Source of the DNA: Isoetes taiwanensis
Lineage: Eukaryota > Streptophyta > Lycopodiopsida > Isoetales > Isoetaceae
Direction of reading: 5' to 3'
Length of the DNA: 64,000 nt
Assembly: GCA_021234155.1 (NCBI GenBank)
Contig: JAJEKV010000061.1
Span: forward strand, 7,735,013-7,799,012
The notes beneath the pieces are model-generated. The model searched no databases, had not been told where the DNA came from, and saw only the letters and a list, made by a program, of their open reading frames with translations. Positions 12,944 through 25,229 of this stretch are shown here, piece after piece. The first letter of the stretch is position 1. The number at the start of each line of letters is the position of its first letter. A program made the translations under genes and the position numbers.

Positions 12944-14965
12944 TCAGTGGGAGTTTCTCAACATGCCAACTGGTGCTTTCGAAAAGAAACTAATAGAGTA
13001 AGATGTACGTATCTGAGTTCGTTACCCCTGGATGTAAGATCGTTTACATGCTTGCACATTTTTACAGATCACTTTAAGATATATAAGATGTATATGTGAA
13101 CAAAGGTTGCAAATCCAAGACATTTTAAGGATTGCATGAGGAAGCTTGATAATAATGAATTAGATGCTTAAGCTTTCAAATATCTTTCAAACAAATTTAT
13201 GGATGTTTTGAGTAGGAAGTCTAATGAAAGTTTCTTAAGTGCAGAACAACCACCATTGCTTCATGTTCCTATTACTTCAAGTTCTCCATTGTGCAAGTGG
13301 GTTTATAAGCACAAAGTCTTTATTATGAACTTCCCTGTGCAGTAGATGTGCAGATATTCTAGCTCAACATCTACTTTATCACCCATACATGCCCAAAAAG
13401 CATAAGGATCACATCATGCAACCATATGCATGCTATGAGCTAACATGTTGACTTTGTTTATGCGAGGAATTGCCACGGATCAGATGCCGCCACTCACCAA
13501 TTTGTTGGTATGGCTATAAGTATTGAACACGACAAACATAATGAAGCGCATGCATAAAAGCTGAACCAATTTTGCCAGCCAAGTATGTCCCTTAAAGAAC
13601 CTGACTTTGAACAACATAGATAGATCTCCATTGAGACATCTAAGTGTAAAGCAGATAATTCTATTCGCGATTTATAATATTCCTTCCATTTTTTTAGCCA
13701 ATTAAAGCAAATTTCCACACCTTGGGTGGGATCGTTTTTGTAGTTCAACTAAGTACAAATTATTTCTACCATTAGATGAAATTCAAAATCCTTCTTGTTG
13801 AAAGCTTTTTATAATGCATTCTATACAGAAGCATTTTGTATTGGAAGATTGACCGAAAGCCTTGTGCTTAACCTAAACTCCAAGCATGGCATTTCAAGAG
13901 ACCATGTTTTTTTCCCTTCAAAAACTTGGACAGGTTCATTCAATAGGTTATGATGGACATAGCCTTCATCATTATTGTCCAAAACAACAGTTTAAAATTT
14001 TTGAAAGCCGTTGACATGAAATTAACATGAAATTATGATGGGCACTTGATTCATGCAACAACATTTGGTAGTGTTTTTAATGGATGTGCTAATTAGCAAG
14101 CTCTTGTTAAAAGGAAGCAGGTCCTTGCACATATAGTTTGCACACTGTCAAAGATGTATCATTTGATGCTTTTTAGTATGAACCACTACTATATCTTCAA
14201 TAAACCTAATGTAAGCTCTTTGGAATAGATTTTGCCGAACTTAAACTAGCAAAGACACCATGTTCTTGGCCTTGACGAGCTGATCATTGACTTAAAATAT
14301 AGTGTCCTTTAGCTTCTAAATCTTTTGGCTGATTACCTTATAGTTCTTTGGCATCCAATATTTGCTATCTAGTTGTCTTTAATTTCTCTCTCAGATCATG
14401 CATAAAGAGCTTAACAGTCTTAGAATGTACCATAGCACTCTATAGCATTGCATTGTTTTATGGCGTATTTACCGAATCTATGTAGTTTCATGGTCGAAAT
14501 GTTTTTCCAGGATTCCAGTAGGAAGGTGCAATGAGAATGCTTTTCCATGCACATGCTTATAGAAATGTCTAGGATGCCAGAGCCTCATTCTTGTAACCTG
14601 CCTTGTCTAGATAAATATTCATCCTTCGCTCTGAATATTTAGTAGAGGCATCTTCAAGATGGAAATATGTAATCCTTTTCGGCTATGCAAATGATTAACA
14701 TTGCAGTGCACCCTCATACTTCCCCTTCAACACAACCTCCAATTATCATCCATGTTATTAGTCTAAATGCTCCTTCTTTTCGTGCAATTTCAGATGAATT
14801 AATTCATAACCTTTGGCAACATTCCATTGTTGCAAAGAATCAAATTTGAAGCTACATGTGGTTATAAATGTGAATTACGCAAAACTTTTAAGAAGATAGA
14901 ACAATTATTTCCAAAGCCTAAACAATAAGAACCTTGTCAAAGCCTACTGGTGTGCCTTTTGCTAG
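12944..14965. other. no gene recognised
   Basis: AT-rich sequence without a supported gene. The minus strand near 14400-13500 holds stop-interrupted stretches of plausible protein-like composition, but no family is recognisable. Confidence 0.4.
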
Positions 14966-15060
14966 TTTTTTTTTTTTTTGAAGGTAAGAAGTTATTGTAT
15001 TGATCAGATAGGAAAAATTACAATACAATAGATCCCTCATGGATCAGATATAGTTTATGT
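14966..15060 (-). mobile_element. 3' tail of a minus-strand retroelement
   Basis: A run of 14 T (14966-14979) is the poly(A) tail of a minus-strand insertion. Before the tail, that strand reads CTGATCAATACAATAAC. A similar GATCAATA string lies before the A-run at about 24990, suggesting a shared LINE 3' end. The 5' limit is unclear: an open minus-strand frame (15293-15018) has no recognisable motif. Confidence 0.45.
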
Positions 15061-15699
15061 ACGAATGATCCCTTCTGGATCAGAATATGTCTGTAACTAA
15101 AGTACACATGAGCCTCTCTCAACCTCTTCTTCTGTCTAACCAGTACTACAGTATTAACATCTTCCCAATTAAACAGAATACTATAGGAGCCAAATGCCCA
15201 TTTTCCACAAGCTACAAACAGATCTTGAATGCTCCAAGAAAACCTCTTGCAGAAATAGAAATGAAGAGAAAAGAGATGTGGAGTAATCAACAATCTCCGC
15301 TTTCTCGGAGAAGCAAATATGCTTCAACTATGAACAAATTCAACGACTTTATAACCAAATGAGGGATTAAAGTAAGATCTTTTGCATTGTCGGGATGCTC
15401 GGTCGACCAACCTCAGTATAGGCTAGACACACAGCCCGACCACCGAGAACTCTCCCTAATTCTGGCTCATGATATCTGGTCTTGATATGGAAGCGTCTTC
15501 CTGGACACACTCAAATCCCTAGCTCGGCGATCTCAAACAATCTAACATCATGTTTTAAAACTGTAAATTTAAGATCAAGAATTTACTCTGCTCCTTTCAA
15601 GAAAACATCCCTAGATCTTTCCGCTAGCAAGAAAGAGCAAGAGGAGGGAAAAAACCAAATGGATAGAAGATCCAACTAAAAAAGGCGCCAAAATGGACC

Positions 15700-17346
15700 C
15701 AAAACGCTCTCTTTATGAATTAGGCTTCAATGCTGCTCCACCTTATAGACTCTGCACCCTTTCAGTGTGATTTGCTTAACCAATCATCATTCTTAAAAAG
15801 ATTGAGAGCAGAATACCACGTTCATGGCTTACCAGACCAAATCCACAAGACCGCCTTGAAGCTGCTTCAGAATCAAATCAGCAATTTCTTTGAAGAAGAA
15901 AATCTTCTGGCACATCGGCAAACCCCACTAGCACCGGATCGTAGTATCTGGTTTGCAAGAGGGTCTGCAGCAGTACTGGAAAGAGAGGATAGGAGGGCGG
16001 CCTCCTTCCCCTGTTGCCGCCCTAGCCGCAGGCAGAGCGTGAGCGCCAAGAACCCATTTTTTCTCTCCCCCGAATGAAGGTTGCTTCAACAACAATTGCC
16101 TCCAGATGACATATTTTACCAGTCTGACTGTCAGGATGTAGTTCAAGCTTCTGGTATTCCTGTGGTTGAGGTGGACCATCAAGCTCATATTAAGTGTGCT
16201 GAAAACCTATCCTCATGTGCAGTCCTTGGATATTTTACTGGGGGCTATTTGGATTTTTCACGGTTCCGTATTTGGTTATCTCGGCTTTTGAGACGCCTTC
16301 AACTTCCTCCTTTTCAGTCCATCAAGTTGTTGGCAAAAAACTTTGTTCTTATTATGTTTGAAAGTAGTGACGCAGTGGACTCTTTGGTATCAAGAGGGAT
16401 TGATCCACTTGGTGGGGAGTATATGATGTATCAGTATTACTCTCCTGGTTTTACACCAGATATGGTTCGCGCATTAAAGATGCCCTGCTGGTTCTCGATA
16501 CCTAATCTTCCTCCTGATCTAATGGCCCATCAATTTCTAGTTGCAATTGCAACTGGTCTTGGGGTTCATATCTCATATTCCATCTTGAACAGTCCGAGGA
16601 TTTGTGTCTCAATGCCAGTAGACTCGGCTTTACCAGATTGTATAGTGGTGAAAAGTGGGCCTTGGTATAAGAAGTTGGATCTTAAGCTTCTGAATGGTCC
16701 AGAATTAGCCCATCTGTTTCCTGACAAGGAGGCTTTTGCTAATTTTCGTCGAGGTACTCGTGCGTCTCAGGCATCTGTTCAACCTTCTTCTCAGGCTCAA
16801 GCTCCTGTTGTTACTTCTTCATCTATTCATCATCAACCTTTACCAGTTGTGTTGCATACCTCGTCCATGGAAGATGCTCTAATTCCAGTTCCAACAATGT
16901 CGTCCTTAATGCCATCATCTGTACCTGTAGTTCATTCTTCTCTCCATGTTGATGCTTCTTCCTCTCATGTTTCTGAGGTTGTTATGGCTAATGGTCCTAA
17001 TATTCTGTGCGCAAAAGAGTCATGGCAGCAGGTCAATTGGAAGAAGACGGCGAGAAAGAAGTCTATTATATCATCTTACGAGGCTAGCCCGCCTCGTTCT
17101 ATTCAGTGGCATGATAATTTGATGTCTGTTGATGACCATCTCGATGTGGCAGACCATGTTGATTGTGATGAGGCCATTAAACGCCTCAAGGTGGCACAAG
17201 GAGTTTGAGTGTATATACTGTGTATGGGTGGTTTTGCTTAATGGACTCTTTCGTCCTCTAGGTTTTGAGTCCCATGCCACATATCCCTTGTATGTATCTT
17301 GATTTTTCTTGATAATAAATTGTCGTCCTAAAAAAAAAAAAAAAAA
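15700..17346 (+). mobile_element. ORF1-only LINE copy with poly(A) tail
   Basis: After ORF1 stops at 17208, only about 120 bp of 3' UTR remains before a 17-A run (17330-17346). The 3' end ATAAATTGTCGTCCT matches the end of the full LINE (AATAAAGCTTGTCGTCCT, about 40391-40408), so both belong to one family. ORF2 is absent. It could be a retrotransposed internally deleted transcript or a half-LINE lineage comparable to mammalian HAL1. The 5' boundary is uncertain and no target-site duplication was found. Confidence 0.6.
16081..17208 (+). CDS. LINE ORF1-like protein (DUF4283-type)
   Basis: An open frame of 375 codons whose first part aligns with ORF1 of the LINE at 34685-40423: LPPDDIFYQ versus LPPVEVFYQ, VVEVDHQ versus VVEIDHD, YSPGF followed by RALKMPCWFSIPN versus RALRMPCWFSIPN, and PPDL. 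The block CIVVKSG is also shared. It resembles the N-terminal domain of plant LINE ORF1 proteins (RNA-binding, ribonucleoprotein assembly). The C-terminal third is Ser/Pro-rich and no CCHC knuckle was seen. The listed start is the first codon of the open stretch; the true start may lie upstream across a frameshift in 15700-16080. No endonuclease or reverse transcriptase follows. Confidence 0.75.
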   Translation: MLQQQLPPDDIFYQSDCQDVVQASGIPVVEVDHQAHIKCAENLSSCAVLGYFTGGYLDFSRFRIWLSRLLRRLQLPPFQSIKLLAKNFVLIMFESSDAVDSLVSRGIDPLGGEYMMYQYYSPGFTPDMVRALKMPCWFSIPNLPPDLMAHQFLVAIATGLGVHISYSILNSPRICVSMPVDSALPDCIVVKSGPWYKKLDLKLLNGPELAHLFPDKEAFANFRRGTRASQASVQPSSQAQAPVVTSSSIHHQPLPVVLHTSSMEDALIPVPTMSSLMPSSVPVVHSSLHVDASSSHVSEVVMANGPNILCAKESWQQVNWKKTARKKSIISSYEASPPRSIQWHDNLMSVDDHLDVADHVDCDEAIKRLKVAQGV

Positions 17347-18792
17347 GCCTTTGATTGCAAAGGCAAATTGTTCAATACTGGAAGACGGCGTTCTCAATTT
17401 TTATATTCCTTAAACGCTGCAGAAGAGAACCTGCTAACATTGATTTATATGGATCTTACAACCTAACCCTGAAATATTTGCATCTCCAACCGACTAGGTA
17501 GATGCCTCTATTTTTTTTGTCTTTCATCATGTAGCTTATCTTCTTTAGTATACTTTGTGGTAAAATGCAGTAGCAAATTTCCATCGATGATCTGAAGCTA
17601 CAAGAGATCATTTTTCACGTGCTTACAAACCAGAGCCAGTCTTTAGCTTTTTTAGTTACTTGAGAAGGAGGTCTAAGACCATAGTAGTTGTTCGAGAAAA
17701 ATCCTTGACAAGTGTCGGCGTTTCTTATCCTCAAAACACCAAACTTCACATCTCGCATGCCGGTGTTTCTACACAGATTCTTACCCTGCGTTCTGCTGCT
17801 TGTACTCCGCATTTAGCTGTTTCAACCTCACATTTCACTGATTCTACCTCGAAATTTGGTCGCATAATTGAAGGTAAATGAATGTAAAAGGACTTTTTGT
17901 GGAATTTACCACCAAATTACATTTTCTTTTCTTATATTACTACCAATTTTTTTGCTCACACTATCTCCGCCTGATTTGGGTTATTAAACAAATGACTAGA
18001 AACCCTTCCGTGCTTCAATATGTAAACCCTTCCAAATTTCCTTCAAATCTGGAAGGGTTTCCATAGTGAAGTCTGGAAGGGTTTCCGGTAAGAATAGAAT
18101 CAAGCGGATTTTGTGGGTGGAATATATCCACTGCTAATTAATTCTTAGAATTAAATTCTTACAGCTATCCTTGAAGAGCCTTTCTAGGAAGGAAAACTTT
18201 TTTGTTCTTACCTCTTCGTCCGACGGTTTTTCTCTGCAATTAGCGATTCAGGAATTGTTTCAGTCATTTGAATTGGCGATGTAGAAAGTGCTTCAGTGGT
18301 TCGAAAGGGTTTCATAGCGTCAAAAAGGGTACAGAGAAGGGTTTCCATCTTCCCTTCAATTTTTTTTCTGCTTCAAATTACTCTTCCACATTGAACCCAA
18401 GACAAAAGAACTGAAGCAAATGCAAGTTGTGATTTCCAGAATTGTTTCTCTCATTTATTGTTCGGATTTCTGCTTCTAGCTATGGCTTTTTGAGCTTTGC
18501 CATTACTTTGTCTCGCAGCTTTTCTTTTCTTGTGATAGCGCCATAGTGCCAGGAGCTTTTAAACACTGTCATGACTGAATAAACAGAGAGCTCCATTTGA
18601 ACTTTTGCATATCCCAAGTTTGAAGCGGAAAGGAAGCAAAATTAGGTAGATGTGTTTCATTCTATTACAGGTTTGCCATATCTTTATTTATTAGCATTCA
18701 TTTTTTCATTTCTATTCATGGTTTTGGAATCGTGGACAATAATTTGTGGGCGTGCAAAGTCTTGCATCTAACACATATCAAATGCAAGAAAA
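17347..18792. other. no gene recognised
   Basis: AT-rich sequence without a supported gene. It includes a hairpin at 18024-18060: AAACCCTTCCA, a 15-base loop, then TGGAAGGGTTT. A further partial copy of the right arm (CTGGAAGGGTTTCC) follows within 30 bp. Confidence 0.5.
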
Positions 18793-19470
18793 TCCTAAAT
18801 ACATCTCTTGAATTGCCACTGAAGTTGGTAAGTTTATTAGTTTCTGTTTGCCATGGTCATTCTTACTATATTTGCATTTCAATTTTGCAAGGTCTGGAGT
18901 AGTAGTTCAAGCCACTCTTTTCTCTGGGGCCTGTTGTCAGTTCTACAATTTTTACGGATCGTTACTGTAAGGCAACGACTTGGTATTTTTTGTTGAATAC
19001 CAACAATTCTTCATATAGAAACAAATCATTTTGGTGGCTTTATAACAGTTGCTTATTCATTGAGGTTATGAGGTTATATTGTAGATCACACGCAGTCCAT
19101 GTAATGGGCCTCTGCCCATTATCAAATACGAGAGAATAAATTCTGAATACATCTCTTGAATTGCCACTGAAGTTCGTAAATTTATTATTTTTTGTTTGTC
19201 ATGATCATTCTTATTGCTGCATTACATTTGGATTTCAATTTTGCAAGGTCTGGAAGTAATCAAAGCACTCTTTTCTCTGAGGCCTATTGTCAGTTATACA
19301 GTTTTTAAGATCAAGTTGCAGTGATGCAATGACTTCGTACTTTTTGTTGAACACCAACAATTCTTAGAAACAAATTATTTTGGTGGCTTTAATAGTTGTT
19401 TATTCATTGAGGTTATGCTGCAGATTACAAGCAATATATATAATGGGCCTCTGCCATAAAAGATTTAGAG
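18793..19470 (+). repeat. tandem duplication, unit about 340 bp
   Basis: Two diverged direct copies (about 18793-19143 and 19144-19470) share blocks in order: 'atacatctcttgaattgcca', 'ttgcaaggtctgga', 'actcttttctct', 'accaacaattctt', 'attcattgaggttatg' and 'atgggcctctgcc'. No open frame is conserved between the copies. Confidence 0.85.
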
Positions 19471-20496
19471 AATCATCGCCCTGCTACTTCTCTTTAGCAG
19501 AGTAAGCGCTAAAGTAAAAACTAAGATTAGTCTCTCAGCATGATCATAATGTCTGAGGAAGTGCCCTCTTCAAAACAGACTGGTCTGATCACTAAATTTG
19601 ACACATTGAGCTTCAGTCCCACCACTAATGTGAACCCTGCGTTCCCATGTTTCCATCGTAGAATTACAAACCAAACTAACACATTCAACTAAGGCATTGC
19701 CTGCTTTGCTTACGGCAAATAGAAAATCTTCTTTCATGGATGCACTTCATGTTGCGTTTGTGCCATTTTAAAAAGCTATATATTTGATTATGCAAGCTTC
19801 TAATGATTATTTCGTGCACCAATTACAAACTACTGGAAAGTACTACAAGTGCTTGGGTGCAACACCTGTAAATCTAGAATTGAGCAATACAGAAATAAAC
19901 ACTCATCTTTTATTATTTCATATATGCCAACCTATAAGAGCATACGGGCAACAATCTCAAGCCGTTATCATGCGAACTTATCACATTTTATGAATTCACA
20001 TTGACATATACTTAGAAGAATATGGCATGTTCTGAATTTGGAATGTAAAATAGGCATGCTTGAAAAAGAAGTTGCAGCTACCAGAATATGTAAGACATTA
20101 AGTATAAGACATTAAATCTGTGCTCCAGCTTAGAAAAAATATTGGTTCTCTTTTCTAGCTCAAGAACTTAGACTCCTTAGCGTTACAAGTTTCAAAAGCT
20201 AGATGAGAGCCTGCTATGCTTGGTCCTTGATATTTTGGATATGAAGGTATTTCCTAAAGTAGTATAAATAGCGCCTGCAGTCCAATAATAGATGAATGAT
20301 ATAATTTGAATTAGATCATGGGAGGTTATCTAACTGGTGATATAAGTGCTAAAGCTGTGGAAATACAATAATAAATGCCAATTAAAAGGACACATACACC
20401 TTAAACATTTGGTTCTAATATAGAATAGAAAGGATTATGCTAAAATAATGATATGGTCGTGATGTTATAGAATTTCTCATTCAATAAAGTATTGTT
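19471..20496. other. no gene recognised
   Basis: AT-rich intergenic sequence with nothing supported on either strand. Confidence 0.5.
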
Positions 20497-22460
20497 AGAA
20501 GGCTTCCCTCCGCAGTGGACCACTAGTAGAGTTGTGCCCATGTACAAGGCACGGGATCCTCAATGCCCAGCCAACTATCGCACTATTATGGTCAGCACTC
20601 TCTTTGCAAAACTATTGGCTGGCATCCTTGAGTAGCGGTTGACGATATGGGCAGAAGAGGCAGATGTGGGGGCTCTGACACAGGCAGGCTTCTGGCCTAG
20701 GCATTCCACCATTGATCATATCTTCACTCTGCGCACACTGATTGAGGATAGCAAGAATCGCCGACAAAACATGTACTATTGTTTCGTGGATTTCGCAAAA
20801 GCTTTTGACAAAGTGCCCCGGGACAAGTTATGGGACAGATTGCGGCAGCTGGGGACCCCCATTAACTTGTAGAACGCAATATACATGCTATACGAGGCAT
20901 GCTCAAGATGTATCATATCATCAGGACAGTCGGTAGGTAGTAGTATTGGAGTACGTCAGGGTTGCCCCCTGTTTCCCACATTCTTTGGCCTATACATTGA
21001 TCAGCTGGAAGACTGCCTTTTTGAGCACGTGCAGGCGCCCATCTCATGCATCACACAATCCCACAATCCGGCAACTCATCTATGCTGACGATGTCGACCT
21101 CCTGACCTATACTCCAGAGGACATGCAACGTCACCTGGATGCTCTTGACACTTTTTGCCAATTCACTGGCATGCGAATTTACTTGGCGAAAATAGGATGT
21201 TGCTAGTTTCGTCATCCCGTCAGCCAGGGCTTCCATCATTCACTTACCGGGGACAAGATGTAGAGATGGCTTCGACCTACAAGTACTTAGGGATCGAGTT
21301 CTTTACTACCACCCACTGGGATGCTGCCATCAGGTTGCATGTCAAGGCGAGTTGGAAAGCACTATATATCATGCAGAGCAACAACCACAAAGCAGAGTTA
21401 TATGCCTGGAGCCATCAGTCACACCTGTTTAGGGCCTTGGTCGAGCCGGTTCTCCTGTACAGGGCAAAAATATGGGGTCCGGTGATATCCCTCACCACCT
21501 GGAATGATCTCGAGCAGGTACAGAAAGCCTTCTTGGCACGAGCCCTTGAGGTAAAGTCCACAGTTCCATACCAGATCCTACTCCAGGAGACAGGTTTTCT
21601 ACCCCTTCAATGGGCTGCATTGGAACACCATATTATTTACTTCCAAAAGGTGGTCGCTATGGGTGATACACGTTTGCCCAATCTTGCTTTGGCCGTAGCA
21701 ATGGTTCCCCGACGCCTCAAAGCCTGCTGGAAGGACAAGCAAGCTCAGTGGTTCTCACGTTGGGATGTACAAGCAAATAGATGCGTACAGGAATGAACAA
21801 AAAAGGATCACAATGCACTAAAGTTGTACCTAGATGCTAGTTTCCTTCGCAAGCTCTGGGATGCAGATGCTCTAACACACGTTAAGATGGCACACTATCA
21901 GTAGCAAGTCAATCCTAGGCTCACGAGAGGCCCACACCAGTACTTGTACACCCATTTGCCCATGAAGAAATGCAGACTCATAGCTTTTATTCGCACGGGT
22001 GCACATCGTCTCCGCATTGAAATAGGACGTTGGACTCAGGAAGCACGGGAGGATAGGCTTTGTTAGTGTTGCCACCAGGGCACCATTGAAGATGAATGTC
22101 ATGCCCTCCAGATCTGCACAGCCTTTGCCCATATCCGAGCGCAGTATGTTCGTTTAGTTGTGCCCGACTAGCTGCTGCATGAGTTATTGAATACGGTGTC
22201 TATGGGCTTGTTGGGGTCATATCTCCAGGAGGTTATAGATATACGGACTCAGTTGTGTCCTACGGGATAGTATTGAATTGTCCTATACAATTGTACAGTG
22301 TACCAGCATACTTATTACTGCTAAGGTTTTTCCCTCGAAAACTCTTCGGGGCAGGGGTTTTTTAATCCTGACAGTAATACGCTTGCTGCTCTCTTTTTGT
22401 TTGGGTCCCATAGGCCAATTGGTCTCCGTGGATGATAAAAAATCTATTCTATTCTACTCA
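20497..22460 (+). mobile_element. 5'-truncated non-LTR retrotransposon with reverse transcriptase
   Basis: Broken frames encode most of a reverse transcriptase. It begins near PQWTTSRVVPMYKA (about 20515), then ANYRTIMVSTLFAK, QAGFWPRHSTIDH, motif A FVDFAKAFDKVPRD (about 20783-20824), GVRQGCPL (about 20950), motif C YADDVDLL (about 21081) and the thumb/C-terminal part ASTYKYLGIEF to about 21796. Several stops and frameshifts (for example 20635, 20870, about 21060 and 21205) disable it. The 3' end is GATAAAAAATCTATTCTATTC (to about 22457), a pentamer tail like that of the minus-strand copy at 11811. The reading frame style (YADDVDLL, a domain rich in His/Gln) differs from the L1-type element at 34685, so this is a second LINE family. 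The 5' part, including any endonuclease, is missing. Confidence 0.85.
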
Positions 22461-24203
22461 TAGCTTAACTATGTGGAGATGTACCATTTCTTGCCGTGGA
22501 CATTTGAGGTGCTATAAGAACTAAATGATGTGCATTTTGTATATGTTGTGAGCTCTGATATTGCTTTACAAATCCCATCATTTAAATCTCGTTCTTAATA
22601 TAGCTCTTCTCTTGCATGGCATGTGATCTGGGATCACATGCATACTCTATGCATTGTTATGTGACTTGGAAGGAATCAAGACAATACTAGCACATGTTTT
22701 GCGGAGATGATGCTTTGTTGCATGTCCTTTGACATGTACTTTATCTAATACAAGAATTTGTCGCAGCAGCTGTCGCCGCCACGGTCTTGTACTTTTAGTG
22801 CATGCTTATGCATGCAGGAGACTGAATTGTGCAAATGGAAGAGAAATAGATAGCATATGTTATATGTAATGGGGTACATTTTTGGAAGATATCTAAGATG
22901 ATTTTAAGCAAACTATTTTGTCCTGTAAAGTCTTGCATTCAGTTGACCAATCAATAGGATTGATTTCTTGAATAGCAATCTTTTGTCTTTGTCTATTTAG
23001 TTTGAATGATGACATATGATGTTCTTCATATCCCTGTACCACCAAACGTGGAAGGAAAAATATAAAAACTTAACTTTTCTGAAGTTGTTTGACCATGAAC
23101 AATATGCAAACAATCAACATCTATTGAACCTTCTAAGTAGATATAACAAATCAGCTACCAAGTTTACAATGTGCCTATGGTGCTAAGATGGCTTTGCGAG
23201 CACTTTGCTACTCGAACTGTCTACAAAAGGGAAAACGAGGTATATATATGGAAAACTGATCCGAATAAATGGTACATGTGCAGTGGCAAAGCATATACAA
23301 ATCTTCGCCATTGTAACAATTTGCTTAAGAAAAAGAAAGGATAGATTCTCCCATGTTGAATGCAAGCATAGTTACGTCCGGTTCAACTGCACAAATTGAC
23401 TAACATGTTTTAAAGTTGTGCATGTAGATGTTTTCCCTCTGCAAGAGCTCTCTTGTTCATACAGAGTGACAACCATTAATTTTACAGAACTTGCATCTTC
23501 GGTGAGATCATTTATCTTGATATATATCTTGCAACTAGCCTTAAATATTCATTAGAGTAGGGCTTCTACTTTGTCAATAGATGGACAAACGTATCTAGAT
23601 TAAATAAAGAAAGAAAGAAACTCATCTACGTTCAGGCTAAGAAAATTTAAGACGTTTCCAGAATGGCATGTAGTCATACTTTAAAATAAAATTACCTGAA
23701 AAGCAGATCAAATTGTTGAACAAATTTAGTGAACTAAAAGATGATAAAACAACTCTAGAAAGCTATGTACAATACATTTATCAAATTTTAGTGTATGAGG
23801 AAAATTGGTAGGCTACTTAATGGCCTCTATCATGTGCTGGCTGCTATCATCGTGCTCCTAAAGGAAGGCCTTTAGAACCAAGCATGCAATCTGGCATTTC
23901 TTGCAACGAATTAATCAGATGTCAAATACTCATTTTCGAGGCTTCCACCAATGAAAATTCACATTTCTTCTTTTGAATACAATTCAGTGTCAGACATTCC
24001 ATGAGACCACATCACGATGGACGATCTTGTCAAAGACTTTGCAACATGCTGTCAGCTCTCACAAAATTTCCATCTACTTGCTGGGCTTCTTTCTTAGCTG
24101 CATATGTCGCACCTACTTCTTCATTCCTAGAAAGTTATTATAAGCACTACCTTTTCAAGAAACAATATAGGAGCAAAATATAAAATACCTGGATCTTGTC
24201 TGG
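22461..24203. other. no gene recognised
   Basis: AT-rich sequence. No open frame longer than about 65 codons and no recognisable motif or repeat. Confidence 0.5.
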
Positions 24204-24990
24204 ATGAAGCTCAACTTTCAATTTCAGCTGACCAGATGTGCTATGGCTCATAAGGCCATAAAACGAGAGAAATTTGATTCTGATTGGCTTCCTTGGGGAA
24301 CCTTTAAGTCTAATTTCTTTGTTGTCCGTTTTAACTCCCTGATTGACCCGAATTCCTTTGTGGACTGCAGCATTTTTGAACAGTGTGGTGCAGGTCTTTA
24401 GGGGGACAATTCTGCCGGATGACGTTCCTACTCACCACTCAGGGACTCCCAGACAAGCTGTTAGAGCGACCTTTCGCCTCAAATTTCTACTGAAAGAAGC
24501 ATACAACGCGCATATCTTGCACAAGTTTATTGGTGCTAATAATCGACTTTTGACAGAGAAGCAGTTCTCCTGCTTAAGATCTATGTATTACTACCACAAA
24601 GGTAGATGTGAAGCTGCTGCTGGTGTTTTATTGGACATTATACAGGTTCCCATTGATGAATTGCTGTTGCTGACCCCTTCGTGGGCCGAAATCAACTGGA
24701 TGGCGCCCCCGTCTTTTGCCATGCCTATCTCTGCTACTCACTCCTTCCCGGATTTGCCTGCAATCCCGGCTTCCCTTCTCAATTTATCGTCTCTCCCGCT
24801 TCATACTCCCTCTCCTTCATGCAATCCTCCTCCTGCAGGTGGAATTTGGCTTTGATGGTGCTCCTTCGGCAAATGGTTTTTGGTTGTAATTTTTTGTCTG
24901 GTTTTTCTGAGACTGATACTTGGTATCTGGGCTCTGAGCCCCATTTTGTATGGTTTTAATTTATGATCAATAGAATCCTTCCTTTTCCTC
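24204..24990 (+). mobile_element. probable LINE-type 3' end with unidentified reading frame
   Basis: An open frame of 170 codons (24343-24855) contains FLLKEAYNAHILHKFIGANN and a proline/serine-rich end. It is partly duplicated by an overlapping frame, so a frameshift is likely. A 3' UTR-like segment ending in GATCAATAGAATCC precedes a short A-run at 24993, which passes straight into (TA)n. The GATCAATA string near an A-run also occurs on the minus strand at 14980-15010. No known domain is recognisable, so assignment to a LINE is inferred from the tail. Confidence 0.4.
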
Positions 24991-24992
24991 AA

Positions 24993-25136
<144 letters not shown>

Positions 25137-25229
25137 AGAAAATTAATACGTCCTACGGCGCATTGTTCCAATTTTAGCATGTTCCTATGTGCAAGTTCTT
25201 ATAAAAGAATCTCTTGAAAATACTCTAAA

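Noticed and set aside
12371-13099. Plus-strand open frames of 112-124 codons
   Set aside because: They are shadows of the minus-strand LINE coding sequence (166 residues with LINE motifs).
13494-14420. Possible decayed coding sequence on the minus strand
   Set aside because: Stop-interrupted stretches could be an old gene or Copia relic, but no motif can be named.
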